Positions 36,591-45,055 of a DNA stretch of 64,000 bases are shown piece by piece (position 1 is the stretch's first letter; the number at the start of each line of letters is the position of its first letter). Source of the DNA: Njordibacter sp028825405 (GTDB lineage Bacteria; Pseudomonadota; Gammaproteobacteria; Pseudomonadales; Balneatricaceae); NCBI RefSeq assembly GCF_047730065.1, contig NZ_CP159829.1, forward strand, positions 2,666,001 through 2,730,000. Reading direction: 5' to 3'. Both the position numbers and the translations under genes were made by a program. Below the pieces are notes generated by a model. The model saw only the letters and a program-made list of their open reading frames with translations. It was not told where the DNA came from and ran no database searches.

Positions 36591-37781
36591 TTATACTTTA
36601 GCCTCTGGATTTTCTATGATTACGGCAATGCCTTGGCCTCCTCCAATACACATTGTGGCTAAGCCATAACGGCCACCTGTACGACGCAGTTCATAAATAA
36701 GTTTAATCAAAATAATGGCACCCGATGCCCCCACAGGATGACCAAGAGCAATAGCCCCTCCATTGGGATTAGTAATCTTGGCTGCAAAGCCCAGTTCGCT
36801 GGCTACGGCACACGCTTGGGCAGCAAACGCTTCGTTGGATTCTATGCAGGCCATATCAGACACCCTTAACCCAGCACGACTGCAGGCCAGCGTGACCGCT
36901 GCCACTGGGCCCATGCCCATTAATTCGGGCGCTACACCGCTCACAACCGTAGCCCGAATAATAGCGAGTTTGGGCAGACCATAAATGTTAACAATGTCTT
37001 CTGAGGCAAGAGTGAGTGCAGCTGCAGCGTCGTTAATGCCTGAGGCATTTCCAGCCGTGACAGATCCATTTTTTTTGAAAGCAGCGCGTAGTTTTTGCAG
37101 GTCTAAACTAGAGATATCAGCGCGCACGTGTTCATCTGTGTCGAAGACCACTTCTTGGCGACCTTTTTTAACCATTAATGGGAGGATCTGTTCCTTGAAC
37201 CACCCTGCATTAATGGCGACTCCTGCACGGCGATGACTCTCCATCGCTAAAGCATCCTGCGCTGCACGATCAATACCACTTGCTGTGGCAATGTTTTCTG
37301 CAGTGACTCCCATGTGCCCATGCCCAAAAGGATCAGTCAATGCACCTGTCATCATATCAACGGCGGTAACATCGCCCATTTTAATCCCAAATCGGGCGGC
37401 ATTGATCATATGCCCTACTCGGCTCATATTTTCAGCTCCACCAGCGAGAACCATCTCAGCATTACCCAGCATTATTTGTTCTGCTCCCGTAACCACGGCT
37501 TGCAAACCACTTCCACACAGCCGATTGAGCGTGAGCGCGGTCGATGCTGGTGGCATACCTGCACCCATGGCAGCAACCCTTGATAAATACATGTCGCGAG
37601 GTTCAGTGTGTATAACGTTGCCAAACACAGATTGGTCTATCCTATGGGCCTCAACGCCCGCACGAGCAATCGCTTCAATAGCCACAGCAATGGCTAAATC
37701 ACAGGGTGGGATACCAGATAGAGCACCACCAAAATCACCAATGGCCGTTCTGACTCCAGACGTAATTACAACATCTCTCAT
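36591..37781 (-). CDS. thiolase (acetyl-CoA C-acyltransferase)
   Basis: A biosynthetic or degradative thiolase of standard length (396 residues). The catalytic nucleophile is Cys89 in LNRLCGSGLQ; the His is in LGHPVGASGA and the second Cys in TMCIGGGQG, all in their usual places. It cleaves or forms 3-oxoacyl-CoA. The ATG at 37781 has AGGAG 8 nt upstream. It lies alone between two LysR genes, with a tandem repeat directly upstream of its ribosome site. It may complete the CoA pathway of the neighbouring transferase/lyase operon; that link is inference. Confidence 0.95.
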   Translation of the reverse strand: MRDVVITSGVRTAIGDFGGALSGIPPCDLAIAVAIEAIARAGVEAHRIDQSVFGNVIHTEPRDMYLSRVAAMGAGMPPASTALTLNRLCGSGLQAVVTGAEQIMLGNAEMVLAGGAENMSRVGHMINAARFGIKMGDVTAVDMMTGALTDPFGHGHMGVTAENIATASGIDRAAQDALAMESHRRAGVAINAGWFKEQILPLMVKKGRQEVVFDTDEHVRADISSLDLQKLRAAFKKNGSVTAGNASGINDAAAALTLASEDIVNIYGLPKLAIIRATVVSGVAPELMGMGPVAAVTLACSRAGLRVSDMACIESNEAFAAQACAVASELGFAAKITNPNGGAIALGHPVGASGAIILIKLIYELRRTGGRYGLATMCIGGGQGIAVIIENPEAKV

Positions 37782-37800
37782 TAACCACACTCCTATTTTA

Positions 37801-37860
37801 TTTTACTGGTTATTTTACTGGTTATTTTACTGGTTATTTTACTGGTTATTTTGCTGGCTG
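37801..37860 (-). repeat. 12-bp tandem repeat in the thiolase 5' region
   Basis: Four exact copies of TTTTACTGGTTA (37801-37848) are followed by a degenerate fifth (TTTTGCTGGCTG). The array begins 19 bp upstream of the thiolase start, inside its leader or promoter. The rest of the 315-bp divergent gap up to the LysR gene shows nothing else I recognise. Confidence 0.95.
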
Positions 37861-38096
37861 GCCGAAACCTTATGGTATTTAGTGACAGCAACCTAAACAT
37901 CAGTATCAGACCCAGTGTTAAGGTCAAATAAGTTAAACAGGTCCAAAATTACACCAATAAGTGGGGCCAAACCAATCCAATTTCCTACACAGCATATACA
38001 CAAAACAAATGAGTTAGAGGGTTGCATACATAATTTGCTTGTTTAATGAGAAGTATTGGTTATTATAAGGGTATTGATTTTGGAGGAGATGCTCAT

Positions 38097-39017
38097 TTGA
38101 ACCTGCGCCAACTCGAAGCTTTCCGCGCTACTATGCGCAGTGGGTCTATTACTGAAGCTGCAGAAATAATGCACATTTCACAACCCAGTGTGAGCCGTTT
38201 GATCGGTGACATTGAGCGCTCTGTAGGCTTCCCATTATTTTTACGCAGTGGTCGTGGCCTCACTCCAACACTTGAGGCCAACACCTTTTACAAGGGTGTA
38301 GAGGGCATGTTTGTGGGCGTTGAACGACTACAAGAGTTAGCAGATTCTATACGCACGACTAGTGGTGGCATTATCTCTATCGGCACCATTCAATCTATAG
38401 CAGCGTTTGAACTACCAAGGGCAGTGAATCAATTATATCAACGCTATGATGACATTCGTTTTATGATCCATGCACGCAATACTCCTGGCATACTAGATGC
38501 GGTACAGATGAACCAGTTTGATTTGGGTATCGTTGGGCAACAACCGCCCTATCAAGGTGTTGAAACTCTATTTCAGACCGCTGCACCCTATGTTTGTTTG
38601 ATGCCCGAAGACCACAAACTGGTGGGACAAGCAGGTACAGTAGACCTAGAGGAATTAGCCAATAGTGAAACTTTTGTCACTTCGGGTGGTGCCTTTCCAG
38701 ACCACATGATGTCTATGAGTAGTGCATTATCAAATAAGATGCAGGGCTGCTCACGCTTATCAGCCACCAATATGTCAGTGGCCGCTTCATTGGTGCGCGA
38801 AACGGGTGTGTTGGCTATTATTGATCCATTTTCGGCTGAGCAAGCCGTTAATATGGGAGGCGTTGTTTTTCGTCCTATTGCACAGGACCTAAAATATTAT
38901 ATTTCTATTGTAACCTCAGGTAGAGAACAGCTATCACGTCAAGCGATCGAGCTATCTGAGGTCTTAGCTCAACAACTGAGTGAGCGTGTAGCTCACGTAG
39001 TGAGCTATGCTAAGTAA
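38097..39017 (+). CDS. LysR-family transcriptional regulator
   Basis: The HTH is LRQLEAFRATMRSGSITEAAEIMHISQPSVSR-like at the N-terminus, followed by a LysR substrate-binding domain. The best start is TTG at 38097, 9 nt after a strong GGAGGA; an upstream ATG at 38046 would add 17 residues and lacks a ribosome site. It precedes the FMN dehydrogenase operon on the same strand and is divergent from the thiolase gene, so it may control either. Confidence 0.92.
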   Translation: MNLRQLEAFRATMRSGSITEAAEIMHISQPSVSRLIGDIERSVGFPLFLRSGRGLTPTLEANTFYKGVEGMFVGVERLQELADSIRTTSGGIISIGTIQSIAAFELPRAVNQLYQRYDDIRFMIHARNTPGILDAVQMNQFDLGIVGQQPPYQGVETLFQTAAPYVCLMPEDHKLVGQAGTVDLEELANSETFVTSGGAFPDHMMSMSSALSNKMQGCSRLSATNMSVAASLVRETGVLAIIDPFSAEQAVNMGGVVFRPIAQDLKYYISIVTSGREQLSRQAIELSEVLAQQLSERVAHVVSYAK

Positions 39018-39154
39018 ACTACATTTTTATGGTCTCGGCTAATTCATAGAATTTCTGAATGAATGGCTGATCTATTGCTATTGGAGATTACAATAACCTT
39101 CGCGTTATTATAATTGAGTACCCAAAATAAGAGCCCCAGCATGAGCAAATTTCT

Positions 39155-40348
39155 GTGATTAAAAAAAATATAAATAGCGAAAGTGAGAAAATATTTTCGA
39201 CTCAAGATGCTCTGCAGGTTGCCAAGCAAAGGCTGCCTCGGTTAATTTTTGATTTTATTGAAGGCTCTACTGGACGCGAAGTTGCAGCACTTCGAAACCT
39301 CACCCGCTTTGACGAAATCACCCTCCAACCCAGGGTCATGCAAGATGTTGAAATACGCAACTTAAAGACACCATTTTTGGGCCAAAGTTACGACCTTCCT
39401 TTTGGCATAGCGCCCATGGGCATGTGCAATCTTGCTTGGCCTGGGGCTGACCAAGCCTTGGCAGAAGCTGCTCAATCGTTCAACATTCCTGTGTGCTTAT
39501 CATCAGCAGCCTCTAGTTCCATCGAAAACATGCGCTTGTGGGCTGGGAAGAATAGCTGGTTTCAGCTTTATGTTGGTAGTTCTATGGAGGAATCATTAGC
39601 CTTGGTTGATCGTGCTCACAAAGCGGGCTATGAGAATTTAATATTAACTGTTGATGTGCCTCAAGTATCACGGCGCTTGCGTGACTTGCGTAACGGCTTC
39701 CAAATGCCCTTTAAAATGACCCCCAAGCTATTCATGGATTTTGCTACTCACCCCCACTGGTCATTAGCCACTTTATGGCAAGGAGTGCCAGAACCGATTA
39801 ATTTTAAACCACTCACAGGTGACAAAACCTTTGATCGTAATGCCAGTCGAGCAGGAGCCAATTGGGATTTCCTAGAGCGATTGCGTGAACTCTGGAAAGG
39901 TAATTTAATTGTTAAAGGTGTGACGTCAGCGGCAGATGCAGGGCGCATACAGCAAGCGGGTGCTGATGCCATTTATGTGTCTAATCACGGTGGACGGCAA
40001 CTCGACAGTGCACCCGCCGCCATTGATGTATTACCCCTTATTCGCCAAGCTGTTGGTGCTGACTATCCACTGATTTTTGATAGCGGCGTGCGCAGTGGTG
40101 AGGACGTGGTCAAAGCACTAGCCATGGGAGCAAATTTTGTTATGTTAGGCCGCCCATTTATGTTTGCTCTGGGCGCCGAGGGTGCTCGTGGGGTTAATGC
40201 ACTGATACGCACTTTGGGTGAGGATACTAGCCTAACCCTAGCCCAAACTGGGTTAACAGAAATTAATGAAGTGACGCCCAGCATGCTCAATAAATGCCCA
40301 CCAGAACTACTTATGGAAGACTTAGGGTCGAGCAAAAATGTCACTTAA
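39155..40348 (+). CDS. FMN-dependent 2-hydroxyacid dehydrogenase (LldD type)
   Basis: A TIM-barrel flavoenzyme of the lactate dehydrogenase/glycolate oxidase family. Markers are LPFGIAPMGMCNLAWP, LILTVDVPQVSRRLRD, the catalytic His/Arg motif YVSNHGGRQLD and the phosphate-binding end FDSGVRSGEDV, LGRPFMFAL. It should oxidise an L-2-hydroxy acid to the 2-oxo acid. The start is GTG at 39155 with a weak ribosome site. The next gene, a ThDP enzyme, follows within 33 bp and could decarboxylate the product. A paralogue sits at 49383-50528 beside ComDE. Confidence 0.93.
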   Translation: MIKKNINSESEKIFSTQDALQVAKQRLPRLIFDFIEGSTGREVAALRNLTRFDEITLQPRVMQDVEIRNLKTPFLGQSYDLPFGIAPMGMCNLAWPGADQALAEAAQSFNIPVCLSSAASSSIENMRLWAGKNSWFQLYVGSSMEESLALVDRAHKAGYENLILTVDVPQVSRRLRDLRNGFQMPFKMTPKLFMDFATHPHWSLATLWQGVPEPINFKPLTGDKTFDRNASRAGANWDFLERLRELWKGNLIVKGVTSAADAGRIQQAGADAIYVSNHGGRQLDSAPAAIDVLPLIRQAVGADYPLIFDSGVRSGEDVVKALAMGANFVMLGRPFMFALGAEGARGVNALIRTLGEDTSLTLAQTGLTEINEVTPSMLNKCPPELLMEDLGSSKNVT

Positions 40349-40380
40349 AAAACTAATTGCATGAAAAGGAATCTTTAGAC

Positions 40381-42111
40381 ATGTCCGAACAGAAAAAAAT
40401 TCGGGGCGGCGCCCTACTCGCTCGTGCTTTTAAGCAAAAAGGTGTGGAGCATGCCTTCACTTTGGCAGGAGGCTTTTGTAACCCTGCATTAGAAGGCTTC
40501 ATGGAATGTCAGATGCCTGTGATTAACTGCCCACACGAACAAGTTGCTGGCCATTTGGCCGATGGCCACGCCCGCATCACTCGTAAGCCGACCCTCTGCC
40601 TTGTTGGCCCCGAAGGGTTCGCCAATGCTGTCCCCGCCATGCTTGAGGCTTGGGGTGAACGCTCTCCCGTTATTTTTGTGACCGGTTCCTCTACCTTAAA
40701 GCGACAAGGTTCAGGAGGGTTTAAAGAAATTGATGATGTGGCTATTGCGGCACCTCTGACAAAATATTCAGCTCAAATTGTTGACGGTCATCGCATTAGT
40801 GAGTTTGTTGATCGCGCATGGAAAGCCGCCACCACCGGCTATCCTGGGCCCGTGCATCTTGCATTACCAGTAGATATCATGTTCTCGTCTTTCCCAGAGG
40901 ATGCAGGGCTTAATGAGCGCCCATTCGACAGAACCGATACACCCGTGCCAAGGGCTTGGCCTGATCCATCTGCATTAGCACCCATATTAGACACGATCCA
41001 AAAGGCGAAGAGACCTTTGATTATTGCCGGACATGGCGTCTGGTGGTCGAGGTCTGAGGCGCAATTAAGTGCTGCAGGCAATACACTACGGATACCGGTA
41101 TACAACGTTCCCTATCATACTAAAAATTTGGGTGAGTCTTCTGAATGCTACATGGGCTTAGCAGACTTCCATCAATATCATCCTTCAAAGCCAGCGATTC
41201 ATGAAGCGGATGTGGTGGTGATGGTTGGCTGTCGTTTGGACAACCAAATGAATTTTGGCAATCCACCCTTTATTCCCGAAAATACTAAGCTAGTCTGTGT
41301 CAATGGTAGCCATGAAGAATTGGACTATAATCATGCGGCTGATATGCAACTTTTATCTGATCCTGGGGCTTTTCTTGAGGCCCTCACGACAGTCAAAAAA
41401 ACCTGGCATGATTGGTTTAATCTGCAAGTTCAACGCCGTCAAACATGGGTTCAAGAATGGAGTGATCACATTGCTGCCGAATCAGCTACAGATTTGGCTG
41501 AAGGGCGCAAAATGCACCCACTGCAATTGGGCCTTGATGTTCAAGCGGCCATGAATGATGGTGATTGGTTGATTTTTGATGGTGGAAATACGCATTTTTG
41601 GAATGAAATTGGGGTCAATATTGCCGCTAAACGAGGCTTGAAACTGGGCGGTATTCTACACCCTGGTAATTACAGTTTATTGGGTGTGGGCGTATCGTTT
41701 GCTTTTGCAGCCAAACACATCCATCCAGAAAAAAATGCAGTTTTAATTACTGGAGATGGCGCTTTCCTATCGGGAGGTTTATCCATTGAAGCTTGCTTCC
41801 AAGAAAAGGTTCCCATTATTGTGATTGTTGATAATAACGGGGGTCTAGATTGCATTAGCCAGCAGCAAGAACGTCTGTTTGAAAATGGACAGCACTACGC
41901 TACTGATTTTCGTGATATTCCATTTCATGGCATGTTTGAAGGCATGGGTGGTCATGGTGAGTTAGTAACTCGGCGGGAGGACTTTGCCCCAGCGATGCAA
42001 CGGGCCATCGCCAGTGGCAAAACGGCCTGTATTAATGTTAAGTGCCGCGGTGTGATCAGCCCAATTGTGGCGGCCACTTCAGATAAACGTGAAAAGGCTT
42101 CGATTGAATAA
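40381..42111 (+). CDS. ThDP-dependent enzyme, acetolactate synthase/2-oxoacid decarboxylase-like
   Basis: Three domains of the acetolactate synthase fold are seen. The Pyr domain carries the activating Glu in NCPHEQVAGHLADGHA. The middle domain includes RPLIIAGHGVWWS. The PP domain has the ThDP motif GDGAFLSGGLSIEA ending VDNN. The ATG at 40381 has AAGGA upstream. The specificity is not readable: it is not clearly an Xsc, oxalyl-CoA decarboxylase or acetolactate synthase. Coupling to the upstream hydroxyacid dehydrogenase suggests it acts on a 2-oxo acid. It overlaps the next gene by one base. Confidence 0.9.
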   Translation: MSEQKKIRGGALLARAFKQKGVEHAFTLAGGFCNPALEGFMECQMPVINCPHEQVAGHLADGHARITRKPTLCLVGPEGFANAVPAMLEAWGERSPVIFVTGSSTLKRQGSGGFKEIDDVAIAAPLTKYSAQIVDGHRISEFVDRAWKAATTGYPGPVHLALPVDIMFSSFPEDAGLNERPFDRTDTPVPRAWPDPSALAPILDTIQKAKRPLIIAGHGVWWSRSEAQLSAAGNTLRIPVYNVPYHTKNLGESSECYMGLADFHQYHPSKPAIHEADVVVMVGCRLDNQMNFGNPPFIPENTKLVCVNGSHEELDYNHAADMQLLSDPGAFLEALTTVKKTWHDWFNLQVQRRQTWVQEWSDHIAAESATDLAEGRKMHPLQLGLDVQAAMNDGDWLIFDGGNTHFWNEIGVNIAAKRGLKLGGILHPGNYSLLGVGVSFAFAAKHIHPEKNAVLITGDGAFLSGGLSIEACFQEKVPIIVIVDNNGGLDCISQQQERLFENGQHYATDFRDIPFHGMFEGMGGHGELVTRREDFAPAMQRAIASGKTACINVKCRGVISPIVAATSDKREKASIE

Positions 42112-42449
42112 TGGCGGTCATTACATCCCACACACTCAATGGTAACGATGGCACTCATGCCGCTGGCATTGCAGTGACATTAAGTCGTTTAGGTCAGGTT
42201 AACGAAGTGATCTTTGCCACAGTTATGGATCAAGGGGGGCGTCTTGAGCAAGAGATTACGCCCGACCAAATTGATCCTAAGGCAACCTATGAACTGGTGT
42301 TTGAAACAGGCACATATTGGAGTGAACAAAATGTCACAGGGGCTATTTCACAAATAGTATTGCGTTTTTTAATGCCTGATCAAAAAGGTCACTATCATAT
42401 GCCAGTGATTCTGAGTCCCCATTCTTACACTGTTTGGAGGTCTTGTTAA
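42111..42449 (+). CDS. transthyretin-like/5-hydroxyisourate hydrolase-related protein
   Basis: At 112 residues it matches HIU hydrolase size. The catalytic set is largely kept: His7 in ITSHTL, Arg44 in QGGRLEQ and the His in GHYHMPVILSP. The C-terminal signature YRGS of true HIU hydrolases is WRSC here, with the final Ser changed to Cys. No urate oxidase, OHCU decarboxylase or other purine gene is near. Its start ATG overlaps the ThDP gene stop (TAATG) and its stop overlaps the DmdA-like start, so it is part of this operon. A repurposed hydrolase is likely; its substrate is unknown. Confidence 0.85.
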   Translation: MAVITSHTLNGNDGTHAAGIAVTLSRLGQVNEVIFATVMDQGGRLEQEITPDQIDPKATYELVFETGTYWSEQNVTGAISQIVLRFLMPDQKGHYHMPVILSPHSYTVWRSC

Positions 42450-43558
42450 TGACTGATGGCTTACATATGTCGCGCCGTATTCGACGCACACCTTATACTA
42501 GTAAAGTTGAGCAGGCCGGTGTGCGAGGCTTTTCAGTAGTCAATCACACGCTATTACCCAAAGCATTCCAACCTTCAGTGGAAGAAGATTATTGGCATTT
42601 GCGCGAACATGTGCAGTTATGGGATGTAGCTTGCCAACGTCAGGTACAAATTCAAGGCCCTGATGCCGCCAAACTCGTGCAATGGATGACCCCAAGAGAT
42701 ATTAATCAGGCCCTTGTGGGTGACTGTTTTTACGTCCCCATTATTGACGCAGATGCGGGCCTAATTAACGATCCTGTGATGCTCAAGTTGGCAGAGGATA
42801 AGTTTTGGCTCTCCATTGCTGACAGTGATGTTTTACTTTATGCCATGGGGCTAGCTTTAGGCCGGGATATGGATGTGCAAATCTGTGAGCCCGATGTCTC
42901 ACCTCTTGCAATCCAAGGCCCAAAGGCAGAAACCTTACTTGCCAAACTATTTGGTGAGCAAGTGCGTGATATTGGATTTTTCAAATTTGGTTGGATCGAA
43001 TTTAAAGGCACCCATCAGTTAATTGCCCGGTCAGGCTTTTCTCGGCAAGGTGGCTTTGAGATTTACCTTGAAGGTGGGCATCTTGGTGCTGACTTATGGG
43101 ATCTTATATGGGACGCGGGACAAACCTTTAATATAACCCCTGGGTGTCCAAATTTAATTGAACGTATTGAAGGTGGCCTGTTTTCCTATGGCAATGAAAT
43201 GACTCGCGAAAATAATCCTTTAGAGATTGGCTTAGGTAAATTCTGCTCACTTGATGGCTCCATAGACTATATTGGTCGTCAGGCGTTGGAAAAAATTGCT
43301 AGGAATGGCGTAGCTCGAAAAATAAGGGGGATTATTTTTGATGGCGAGGCCTGCCCTACCTGCTCAATCCCATGGCCAGTAATGGCGGGGCAGCAACAGG
43401 TTGGACAAATTACCTCTGGGATTTGGTCGCCACGATTAAAAGCCAATGTAGGACAATCACTCATTGAGCGTGGCTTCTGGGAATTTGGCCAAGAGGTGGT
43501 GGTTACTGCAGATGGGCAGCATCGGCAAGGCAAGATCGTCAAAATGCCTATGTCATAG
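42449..43558 (+). CDS. DmdA-like (DMSP demethylase family) GcvT-fold protein
   Basis: The sequence follows DmdA along its length: SRRIRRTPYTSKVEQAGV, VVNHTLLP, a YWHLREHVQLWDVACQRQVQI-like stretch, VSPLAIQGPKAETLL, and CPNLIERIEGGLFSYGNEM, ending LGLGKFC-type. DmdA transfers a methyl group from dimethylsulfoniopropionate to tetrahydrofolate. GGAGG lies 8 nt before the ATG at 42449. No dmdB, dmdC or dmdD is adjacent; instead the gene ends an operon with a hydroxyacid dehydrogenase, ThDP enzyme and HIU hydrolase-like protein. It may therefore be a DmdA paralogue for another methylated compound. Confidence 0.85.
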   Translation: MTDGLHMSRRIRRTPYTSKVEQAGVRGFSVVNHTLLPKAFQPSVEEDYWHLREHVQLWDVACQRQVQIQGPDAAKLVQWMTPRDINQALVGDCFYVPIIDADAGLINDPVMLKLAEDKFWLSIADSDVLLYAMGLALGRDMDVQICEPDVSPLAIQGPKAETLLAKLFGEQVRDIGFFKFGWIEFKGTHQLIARSGFSRQGGFEIYLEGGHLGADLWDLIWDAGQTFNITPGCPNLIERIEGGLFSYGNEMTRENNPLEIGLGKFCSLDGSIDYIGRQALEKIARNGVARKIRGIIFDGEACPTCSIPWPVMAGQQQVGQITSGIWSPRLKANVGQSLIERGFWEFGQEVVVTADGQHRQGKIVKMPMS

Positions 43559-43693
43559 TGAAAGTTGACACTGTCAGGACTTTTTGGGCCAGTTGCATCT
43601 GGCGAGTGGGCTTTACCATACCCATCCTAACAAAACCGATGTAGTATTATTCTAGTACCGCCAATGAAATGTGATCCCAGTGTGGAGGATCTT

Positions 43694-44563
43694 TTGACAG
43701 ACAATGCACGTGGAGCTCTGCTGATGATGATCAGCATGTTGGCCTTTACGGTCAATGATGCATGTATCAAGGCAACACAGGGCGCCATTCCTTTTTTCCA
43801 GCTGTTAGTTTTACGAGGGGTTCTATCAAGCCTGTTTATTGCCTTGGCACTTTGGTGGCTGGGACAGTGGCGTGTGTCTGTGCCCTCGCCAGATCGACGA
43901 TGGATCGCTTTGCGCTCACTGTTAGAAATAATGGCAACCATGTTCTTCCTGACGGCATTGTTCAATATGCCACTGGCGAATGTGGTCGCTCTTTTACAAT
44001 TGCTGCCCTTGACGGTGACGCTGGCTGGGTCTGTATTGTTGGGTGAACCCATTGGGCAGCGGCGCATGGTGGCGATTTTGGTTGGTTTTTGTGGCATGTT
44101 GTTGATTATTAGGCCCGACAGTGGCGGCTTTAATGTCTATACCATTTATGCGCTTTTGGCAGTAGTCTGCGTCACGTTTCGCGATTTATCCACCCGCCGA
44201 ATGTCTCCAAAAGTACCCTCTTTAATGATCACCTTTGCGTCTGCGGCAGGGCTGACAGTGATTGCAGCTATCGCAACAATGGGCGAGAGTTGGGTCCGCT
44301 TAGATTTGCATCAAACGGGTTTGATCGTGCTGTCGGCAGTGTTTATTTTCGTGGGCTATTGTTCAAGCGTAATGGTGATGCGGGTTGGCGAACTGAGCGT
44401 TGTCACACCGTATCGTTATACTAGTTTGCTTTGGGCATTGCTTCTAGGGTGGCTTTTATTTGATGAATGGCCAACCTTGCTTACGTTACTGGGCGCTGCC
44501 ATTATCGCTGCAACGGGGTGCTATATGTTATATCGGGAAGCTCGGTCGACTACCACCCCCTGA
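43694..44563 (+). CDS. EamA-family (DMT) transporter
   Basis: Ten hydrophobic helices in two EamA repeats mark an inner-membrane DMT permease. TTG at 43694, 5 nt after GGAGG, is the likely start; the ATG at 43664 would add 10 residues before it. It lies 135 bp after the DmdA-like gene on the same strand and may export or import a compound of that pathway; this is inferred from position. Confidence 0.88.
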   Translation: MTDNARGALLMMISMLAFTVNDACIKATQGAIPFFQLLVLRGVLSSLFIALALWWLGQWRVSVPSPDRRWIALRSLLEIMATMFFLTALFNMPLANVVALLQLLPLTVTLAGSVLLGEPIGQRRMVAILVGFCGMLLIIRPDSGGFNVYTIYALLAVVCVTFRDLSTRRMSPKVPSLMITFASAAGLTVIAAIATMGESWVRLDLHQTGLIVLSAVFIFVGYCSSVMVMRVGELSVVTPYRYTSLLWALLLGWLLFDEWPTLLTLLGAAIIAATGCYMLYREARSTTTP

Positions 44564-44683
44564 AAAAGACTGGCACCTTGCCCCACCATTGGTACCCAAA
44601 CGATACAGTTCTTCATGTCACAAATAAGTAAAATAGGCTCTGGCAAAACGAACGCTAATAGCCATAACCGATGCCACAGACGG

Positions 44684-45055
44684 TTACAGGCCCACATAGC
44701 AGACCACAAAAGCACCAATGATTAGCACAACATTAACACAACCACAAAGGGCGATAAGGCGGAAGCCTGAGCGCCAAAGCCTCGGCACACCGATGAGAAT
44801 AGCGGGCACAATGGCAAAGATGGCAACCCCCAAACCCAGTTGAATAAGCATGTCCCCTGAATCAATACGATGACTCAGTGTCAGTGCGTTACCTTGCATC
44901 AGCACACTCAGTTGTTCGTTAACCGGCATCACCGTCCAGCCAAAACCCAAGGCCAGCAAACTACCCAACAACACCATTACACATCCAGCGATGGTCAACC
45001 AATAAATAGTCACCCCATAGATAATGCCACTTTGCCGCAGTGATTCTTGACTCAT
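44684..45055 (-). CDS. DUF1634 membrane protein
   Basis: Three hydrophobic segments in about 123 residues (YWLTIAGCVMVLLGSLLALG, IQLGLGVAIFAIVPAIL, LCGCVNVVLIIGAFVV) fit DUF1634. This family is regularly found beside TauE/SafE permeases, as here. The ATG at 45055 overlaps the stop of the TauE/SafE gene (ATGA), so the pair is translationally coupled. Its function is not established. Confidence 0.82.
   Translation of the reverse strand: MSQESLRQSGIIYGVTIYWLTIAGCVMVLLGSLLALGFGWTVMPVNEQLSVLMQGNALTLSHRIDSGDMLIQLGLGVAIFAIVPAILIGVPRLWRSGFRLIALCGCVNVVLIIGAFVVCYVGL

Noticed and set aside
37801..37860. Short tandem array considered as a CRISPR
   Set aside because: The 12-bp units are directly adjacent with no spacers and there are no cas genes.
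42111..42449. Standard uric acid degradation role for the HIU hydrolase-like gene
   Set aside because: The C-terminal signature is altered and no other purine catabolism gene is in the window.
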